Assembly: GCF_003430825.1 (NCBI RefSeq)
Contig: NZ_CP024047.1
Location: forward strand, 1,364,001 to 1,428,000
Length of the DNA: 64,000 bases
DNA from: Natrarchaeobaculum sulfurireducens
GTDB lineage: Archaea > Halobacteriota > Halobacteria > Halobacteriales > Natrialbaceae
Direction of reading: 5' to 3'
Part shown: positions 61,390 to 64,000 of the stretch, one piece after another
How positions within the stretch are numbered: the first letter of the stretch is position 1
Layout of the letters: every line of letters starts with the position of its first letter
Notes under the pieces: generated by a model
Databases searched by the model: none
Told to the model about the DNA's origin: nothing
Seen by the model: only the letters and a program-made list of their open reading frames with translations
Translations under genes and position numbers: made by a program

Positions 61390-61944
61390 TCAGTCTTTGC
61401 GTTTGACGACGTCGCCCAACGTGTAGCTCCCCGAGGAGGAGCCACCGGACCACTCGGAGTCGTCGGCCGAGGCTCCCTCGGCGCTCAGATCGATGTCGAG
61501 AAATCGCTCGAGTTTCGACTGGACCCGGTCGCTAGGGAGGGTGTCACCGCGTTCGATCTTTCGGATGAGACTTGCCTTCTCGTTGAGTTCGTTCGCGAGG
61601 TCGGACTGACTGAGCCCCTTGTCCTCGCGGGCGTTTCGAACGAGGTCGTCGTAGTCTGGCGCGAGTTCGTCCATGTCGTCGAACATGTCGGTTCGGCTCC
61701 GACTCGAGCCACCGCTGCTCGTCGAGCCGGCGGTCGACCCGGCCGACGAGCCACCGCTGCTCGAACTCGAGGAGGACCCCCCGCTCGAGCTCGTCGAATA
61801 CTTCGTCGAGGTGCTCGAGCTGGCCGGCTGTTTGACCTCGGTGCCGAAGTCGGTGCAGTTCGAACACACGTCGAGTTCCGCACCTTCGACTTTGATGGTC
61901 TTCGGGGACGACGTCTCGGCGCCACACATCTCGCACTGAACCAT
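61390..61944 (-). CDS. MBF1-type helix-turn-helix transcription factor
   Basis: 184 residues from ATG 61944 (MVQCEMCGAETSSPKTIKVE). N-terminal zinc ribbon (CEMCGAE...CSNCTDFG), a Ser/Gly-rich flexible linker (about 45-85), and a helix-turn-helix (LVRNAREDKGLSQSDLANEL, KASLIRKIERGDTLPSD) of the Cro/C1 type found in archaeal MBF1. It bridges the TATA-binding factor and regulators in eukaryotes; in archaea it binds the ribosome small subunit. A start nine residues upstream is open but less likely. Confidence 0.88.
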   Translation of the reverse strand: MVQCEMCGAETSSPKTIKVEGAELDVCSNCTDFGTEVKQPASSSTSTKYSTSSSGGSSSSSSSGGSSAGSTAGSTSSGGSSRSRTDMFDDMDELAPDYDDLVRNAREDKGLSQSDLANELNEKASLIRKIERGDTLPSDRVQSKLERFLDIDLSAEGASADDSEWSGGSSSGSYTLGDVVKRKD

Positions 61945-62002
61945 GCCCGGACCTATATCGTGGCGAGCCATAAACCATGCGGCGAGTTCCCGCGTCGGCG
62001 GA

Positions 62003-62614
62003 TCACTCGAGCGCCGACCAGGCGTAGAAAAAGCGTTGTAGCGCGGTCAGGTGGCCGACGACCGCGAGGAAGACGAGCAGCCAGCCGACGAGTGCCAGCC
62101 CGCCGTACGTTCCCGAAATCGGGTAGGCGAGAAAGCCGACGACGCCGATGATCGCCAGCCGGTCTGCTCGGCCCACGAGGCCGCCGTAGACGCGGTCTAA
62201 GCCGACAGCCTGAGCCTGGGTTCCGAGGTAGGAAGTCATCACGACGCCGGTGACGGCGAGAAAACCGAGGAAGTAATCCCCGATCCCGGCCGCGATGCCG
62301 CCGATAACGACGATGTCGGCGTACCGGTCGAGGACGTGATCGAGGAGGTCACCGGCCGGGGAAGCGACCTCCTGTTCGCGGGCGAGGGCACCGTCGACGA
62401 CGTCGAGCCAGCCGTTCAGAAAGACCAGTGCCGCCGCCGCAACGTACCACACGGGATCGGCACGGCCACCGAGGAAGAACGCACCAGCAGCGAGAACGGC
62501 CATTCCGAACGCCAGCAGGCTCACTCCGTCGGGACTCATCCCGACGCGGTCGAACCCCTTTACGAACGGGTCCAGAAAGCGCGAGACGTACGGTCTGAAC
62601 TTATCGAGCGTCAT
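62003..62614 (-). CDS. CDP-alcohol phosphatidyltransferase family enzyme
   Basis: 203 residues, about six helices. The active site motif D-x2-DG-x2-AR-x8-G-x3-D-x3-D reads DVVDGALAREQ...GDLLDHVLDRYAD. It transfers a polar group from a CDP-activated lipid to an alcohol to make archaeal phospholipid head groups (archaetidylinositol phosphate or archaetidylglycerol type); which one cannot be told. Its ATG overlaps the adenylate kinase stop by 4 bp. Confidence 0.88.
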   Translation of the reverse strand: MTLDKFRPYVSRFLDPFVKGFDRVGMSPDGVSLLAFGMAVLAAGAFFLGGRADPVWYVAAAALVFLNGWLDVVDGALAREQEVASPAGDLLDHVLDRYADIVVIGGIAAGIGDYFLGFLAVTGVVMTSYLGTQAQAVGLDRVYGGLVGRADRLAIIGVVGFLAYPISGTYGGLALVGWLLVFLAVVGHLTALQRFFYAWSALE

Positions 62615-63153
62615 TCGAGATACCCCACGAAGTCGACGTCGCCCGCAGTCGGCTCGCGCTCGCCCGCGACGACCGCCCCGAGCGCGTCGGCCACCGCCTC
62701 GGGATCGCGGTCTGTCGTATCGATCTCGTAGACCGACTCGAGGCCGTGTGTCTCGACCGCCTCGGCGAGAAGGACGTCGAGGGCTTCACTCTCGGCGTTC
62801 TCCCTGGCTTTGGCCTCGCGTTCGCCGCGCTCGAGTAGCCGCTCTTCGAGGTCGGTCGGCCGACACCGGAGGACGGCGACGCGGTCGACGTCGAAGTGGT
62901 GGGCGAGGTGGGATTCGATAACGGCGTCGTCCCGTCCCTCGAGCCAGTCGGCGAGCGCCTCGAGGTCGGCGACCTTGCTCTCGCGGTCGGCGTCGACCTC
63001 GGTGTAGAGACCCTCCTCCTCGAGCACCTCGTTGAGGTGGATCACCTCGAGCGCGGGCTCCGAGTCGGCGTCTTTGTCCGCGAGTCGTGACTCGAGCAGT
63101 TCGGTCGCGGTTGTCTTCCCCGTTCCCGGGGTCCCGGTGACGGCGACCCTCAC
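62611..63153 (-). CDS. adenylate kinase family (AK6/Fap7-like) protein
   Basis: 180 residues. P-loop GTPGTGKTTATELL (residues 7-20), HLNEVLEEEGLYTEVD in the acceptor region, IESHLAHHF and LRCRPTDLEERLLERGE with the lid. This is the archaeal adenylate kinase/Fap7 type, which uses ATP and AMP and may also act in small-subunit ribosome maturation. Its first four bases overlap the hisC stop, and its last four overlap the CDP-alcohol transferase start, so the three genes are co-translated. Confidence 0.88.
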   Translation of the reverse strand: MRVAVTGTPGTGKTTATELLESRLADKDADSEPALEVIHLNEVLEEEGLYTEVDADRESKVADLEALADWLEGRDDAVIESHLAHHFDVDRVAVLRCRPTDLEERLLERGEREAKARENAESEALDVLLAEAVETHGLESVYEIDTTDRDPEAVADALGAVVAGEREPTAGDVDFVGYLE

Positions 63154-64000
63154 GTGTCGGGCACCTCACGTTCGGCGTCCGCGTCGGCACCGTCGGTCTC
63201 GAGGTCGAGGTCGGCGAGTACCTCGTTCAGGGTGTCGACGGCGCGGTTGGTTTCGGCGTCGGTGCCACAGGTAATTCGGATACACTCCGGGAGGCCGAAA
63301 CTCGAGCAGTCGCGGACGATGACGCCGCGTCGTTGCATCGCGTCCGCGACGGCTGCGGCGTCGCCGACGTCGGCGAGGACGAAGTTCCCTTCGCTCGGCC
63401 AGACGTGGGCGTCGATCGCCTCGCGCATGTACTCGCGGGCCTCCCGGGCCGTCTCGACGGTCAGGTCGACGTGTTCGTCGTCGTCGATCGCGGCCAGCCC
63501 GGCCCGGCAGGCGAGTTCGCTCGCGGCAAACGGCGTGTTCACGCGGGTGTACGCGTCCGCCCACGCCTCGGGGACGACGGCGTAGCCGAGGCGAATCCCG
63601 GCCAGTCCGTAGGCCTTCGAGAACGTCCGGAGGACGGCCACGTCGTCGCGGGCGTCGAACCCGTCGCGGCCCTCGAGCAGGGCAGTGGCGCTCTCGCGGT
63701 CGGCGAACTCGCCGTAGGCTTCGTCGACGACGACCAGCGTCTCGTCGGTCGTCTCCTCGGCCAGCCGTTCGATCTCAGAGAGCGAAATCGTCGAGCCGGA
63801 GGGGTTGTGCGGGCTCGTCAGCCAGACGATCCGCTCGCCGTCGTAGGCCTCGAGGATGTCCTCGGCAGACTGGGCGAAGTCGTCGTCCGTAGAGAGGGGA
63901 TACTCGCTGATCTCGCCGTGGTGAAAGCGAGCGCTCATGCCGTAGTAGGCGAAGCCGGGCGTCGGCACGAGGATCGACTCGCCGGGCTCGAGGGTCGCCC
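63150..64000 (-). CDS. hisC: histidinol-phosphate aminotransferase, partial (N terminus beyond window)
   Basis: About 283 residues to the window edge; the N-terminal part is missing. PLP-dependent aminotransferase fold type I. VDEAYGEF carries the conserved Asp and Tyr, FSKAYGLAGIRLGY the Schiff-base Lys and the phosphate-binding Arg, and WLTSPHNPSGS the substrate Asn. EFRP-like segment LPECIRIT near the C-terminal end binds the substrate carboxyl. It acts in step 7 of histidine synthesis. First gene of the overlapping operon with adenylate kinase and CDP-alcohol transferase. Confidence 0.9.
   Translation of the reverse strand, partial: ATLEPGESILVPTPGFAYYGMSARFHHGEISEYPLSTDDDFAQSAEDILEAYDGERIVWLTSPHNPSGSTISLSEIERLAEETTDETLVVVDEAYGEFADRESATALLEGRDGFDARDDVAVLRTFSKAYGLAGIRLGYAVVPEAWADAYTRVNTPFAASELACRAGLAAIDDDEHVDLTVETAREAREYMREAIDAHVWPSEGNFVLADVGDAAAVADAMQRRGVIVRDCSSFGLPECIRITCGTDAETNRAVDTLNEVLADLDLETDGADADAEREVPDT

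Noticed and set aside
60484-62151. Plus-strand frame of 555 codons
   Set aside because: Runs antisense through tpiA and MBF1, both of which have clear catalytic or domain motifs on the minus strand.

Overview
The window is a piece of a haloarchaeal chromosome. The proteins are strongly acidic, the coding DNA is GC-rich with frequent CTCGAG, the gene set is archaeal (RadB, a two-ring Cdc48/VAT ATPase, archaeal-type triosephosphate isomerase, MBF1, DUF2240 and DUF3054 proteins), there are Tat lipoproteins, and many TATA boxes lie 25-30 nt before an ATG, as expected for leaderless transcripts. The gene content suggests a Natrialba/Haloterrigena-like relative; that placement is inference only. 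No rRNA, tRNA or CRISPR array was seen.

Layout. 1-8.2 kb: housekeeping genes (MFS transporter cut by the left edge, YihY-type membrane protein, CAP-domain secreted protein, half-size lycopene cyclase domain protein, CBS-HPF fusion, radB with a divergent RNase H-fold gene, PAP2 phosphatase). 8.2-24.1 kb: an AT-richer surface-glycan island with a nucleotidyltransferase (AglF-like), three GT2 glycosyltransferases, an epimerase, an AglB/STT3-like protein with a degenerate WWDYG motif, a polyprenyl-phosphate sugar transferase and an ABC flippase. The island is littered with insertion-sequence debris: two IS6-type relics, a TnpB relic with two hairpins, and a 1,995-bp TIR/TSD element carrying an IS110 transposase that split a GT4 pseudogene.

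24.5-29.3 kb: the most unusual locus. A 533-residue secreted protein made of five curlin-like Q-x-N-x-N-x-Q repeat units faces three tandem small secreted paralogues that contain the same kind of motif. Each paralogue follows a conserved leader of about 215 nt, and two end in Asp-Asn repeats encoded by a pure hexanucleotide array. I read this as a candidate archaeal extracellular fibre (curli-like) system; this is inference from sequence pattern only.

29.4-48.9 kb: LarC, Cdc48, a DMT transporter, a DUF7344 regulator, a complete five-gene dipeptide/oligopeptide ABC operon, RNase HI and small haloarchaeal proteins. 45.1-52.5 kb: two pairs of CPA2 antiporters in mirror-image orientation. 52.7-64 kb: metabolic and stress genes (VOC, PyrF, COG1325 RNA-binding protein, DJ-1/PfpI, Hsp20, DHH phosphoesterase, UspA, TpiA, MBF1) and an overlapping operon hisC-adenylate kinase-CDP-alcohol transferase cut by the right edge.

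How the genes fit together: the glycan island has the parts of a lipid-linked assembly line (activated sugar, initiating transferase, chain-extending GT2s, flippase, oligosaccharyltransferase-like enzyme). The secreted repeat proteins next to it could be its clients or share the cell surface with its product.
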